Of a stretch of DNA of 64,000 nucleotides, positions 62,903 to 64,000 are shown in pieces. The stretch's first letter is position 1, and the number at the start of each line of letters is the position of its first letter. This DNA comes from Rhynochetos jubatus (lineage: Eukaryota > Chordata > Aves > Eurypygiformes > Rhynochetidae), in the NCBI GenBank assembly GCA_027574665.1, contig CM050654.1:13076142-13140141 (forward strand), in the 5' to 3' direction. The notes beneath the pieces were generated by a model, which ran no database searches, was not told the DNA's origin, and worked only from the letters and a program-made list of their open reading frames with translations. A program made the position numbers and the translations under genes.

Positions 62903-64000
62903 CAGCACTCTTCTTTTTTTTTTTGGCCAATTTCCTAGGTCTTGTATTGCAGAAGGTAGGGGGGAAAAGTGATAAAACCAATCCTGTGTGCAAGGGGAAT
63001 GCTGTGGGGAACACACAGGTTCACGCTGGCTGCAGCTGTCCACTTGACCTGACACGTCCAGTGGCCCCACATCCGCTGGAGAGCACCGACATCCTGCTGT
63101 CACCCCACTGCACCAGCAGCAGTGGCACCCGGGAAGAGAAAAAGAAAAAATAAAAAATAGGAGAGAAACGGAAATGTTGTAAACGTACCTTCCTTCATTT
63201 TATGAAACCGTGACTTGCCCCTCTCTTCCCTGCAGAGGTAAGCACGAGCAAGCACTGCTGCACACCGCAGCTGGTCTAAGCAGCCTTTGTGTTTCCCCCC
63301 AGCTGTCAGCGAGACCTGCCTTCCACCTCGCGTCCTGAGCACCCAACGGTGCAGCGCAACAGCCCGGTGAATCTCTGCTTGTACTATCATTGAGTGCTGC
63401 ACCTGATATACGCAGCCGGCATTGATACTCAGCGTGCACACCAACAAAAACCCTTTCATTTTTAGAAAAGTAATCCTGATTTAGAGTTCTATAAAGTGGC
63501 ATCCAATATGCTAAGATCTTAGTGAGATTAGAACTTCCGCTGGCTAACGGTGTCTGGTTTGTATTAATGTACACACAAAGACGGCAGCTATGAAACAGAG
63601 AGTGCCTTAATATATTTGCAGATACTTCAGATTTCCAAGTGACTACAAGGACGTTGGAGGGCAGGATCAGAATTTACAACCACCTTGACAAACTACAGAA
63701 ACAACTGGGCTGGAGGGAGAGGAGGGCACTGCTCAGAATGGAGGAGAGCACAGCATACCTTCTAGCAACAAGTCCGGAGTTGTTACATAGCGATACTGTG
63801 TAAGAAAGAATTTGGGACTGCAGTTTTCTAATGGAACATGAGCAGGCAATGTTATGAAAGAGGAAGAGACCTTAAAATAGGAGTACGGCTTGCAAAACAC
63901 ACGATAGTCCTTCCAGGCTGCTCAGTACTGTGGAGCGAGACATTTCGTTTGGGGCATCACTTGACTCGAGGAGCAAAACAGAGCTCTGAAACATGATTTA

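Larger units (their letters stand above)
1..64000 (-). other. ANKRD44: ANKRD44 gene body (internal part; both ends outside the window)
   Basis: Seventeen coding exons on the minus strand splice in frame into 632 codons of continuous ankyrin repeats, with GT donors and AG acceptors throughout. The order and wording of the repeats follow mammalian ANKRD44 as I remember it, with only scattered substitutions. ANKRD28 and ANKRD52 share the architecture but differ at places such as DNMWLTPLHRAVASRSE (ANKRD28 has DSKWLTPLHRAVASCSE) and lack the acidic insert of exon W14. In the family the protein is a regulatory ankyrin subunit of protein phosphatase 6 that binds through SAPS-domain subunits and is thought to help present phosphoprotein substrates. 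The start codon, 5' UTR, promoter, C-terminal exons and 3' UTR are not in the window. Confidence 0.96.
54633..64000 (-). other. Intron upstream of W1 (at least 9.4 kb, partial)
   Basis: No minus-strand sequence encodes MAVLKLTDQ-like residues before a GT donor, so the first coding exon must lie beyond 64000. The region has a GC-richer patch at about 55200-55530, a G-quadruplex motif at 61920-61950, a C/T-rich stretch at about 61110-61260 and an 11-bp triplet at 62870-62902. It has no repeat family that I can name. Large 5' introns of such genes often hold enhancers, but nothing here proves one. Confidence 0.75.

Noticed and set aside
62680-63153. 157-codon open frame, plus strand
   Set aside because: It ends in a poly-Lys run from an A-rich tract and spans a T run giving poly-Phe. 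No recognisable domain; it lies in the 5' intron.
54633-64000. Search for the first coding exon (MAVLKLTDQ-like) and a promoter CpG island
   Set aside because: No matching short coding stretch with a following GT, and no clear CpG-dense block, was seen; the exon probably lies beyond the window.
1-64000. CRISPR array, prokaryotic operon, tRNA or rRNA genes
   Set aside because: No regularly spaced direct repeats and no tRNA or rRNA signatures were seen. The intron-exon structure is vertebrate.

Overview
The window is a stretch of vertebrate nuclear DNA, almost certainly from a bird. It lies inside one large gene on the minus strand, which I identify as ANKRD44 (serine/threonine-protein phosphatase 6 regulatory ankyrin repeat subunit B, PP6-ARS-B). 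The bird assignment rests on CR1 LINE fragments with the avian/reptile-type 3' end and on a solo LTR that resembles a retroviral LTR family I remember from bird genomes. There are no bacterial operons, no CRISPR array and no second gene that I can support.

Seventeen internal coding exons (called W1 to W17 here, in transcription order) run from 54632 down to 1642. All are flanked by GT/AG on the minus strand and all join in frame. Together they give 1897 coding bases, or 632 codons plus one base, with no internal stop. The order of ankyrin repeats follows mammalian ANKRD44 as I remember it, from about residue 10 to about residue 641. The first coding exon (about nine residues including the start Met) is not visible and should lie beyond 64000. 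The exons for the C-terminal third should lie beyond position 1. The paralogues ANKRD28 and ANKRD52 are excluded by diagnostic stretches such as [40 protein letters not shown] and the acidic insert encoded by W14.

Layout, low to high coordinate: 1-1641 partial intron; W17 and W16 (1642-2707); an 11 kb intron with one CR1 fragment; W15 to W10 (13742-22521), including the 81-bp phase-symmetric exon W14; W9 and W8 (26038-29385) around an intron with a 1.3 kb old CR1; W7 to W4 (30804-36464), with a solo LTR in the W6-W7 intron; W3 (39906-39976); a 6.2 kb intron holding two CR1 pieces and a perfect 26-bp inverted repeat; W2 (46148-46226); an 8.3 kb intron; W1 (54549-54632); then at least 9.4 kb of 5' intron to the window end.

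The encoded protein is a solenoid of ankyrin repeats. From what is known of the family it acts as a scaffold that helps the PP6 catalytic subunit, together with SAPS-domain subunits, to recognise substrates. The most interesting items outside ordinary exons are the perfect 26-bp hairpin at 45012-45068, the candidate cassette exon W14 whose skipping would recreate the ANKRD28-type junction, a NAGNAG acceptor on the same exon, and the solo LTR with a perfect TGACGTCA site. I did not find evidence of a wholly new biological system.
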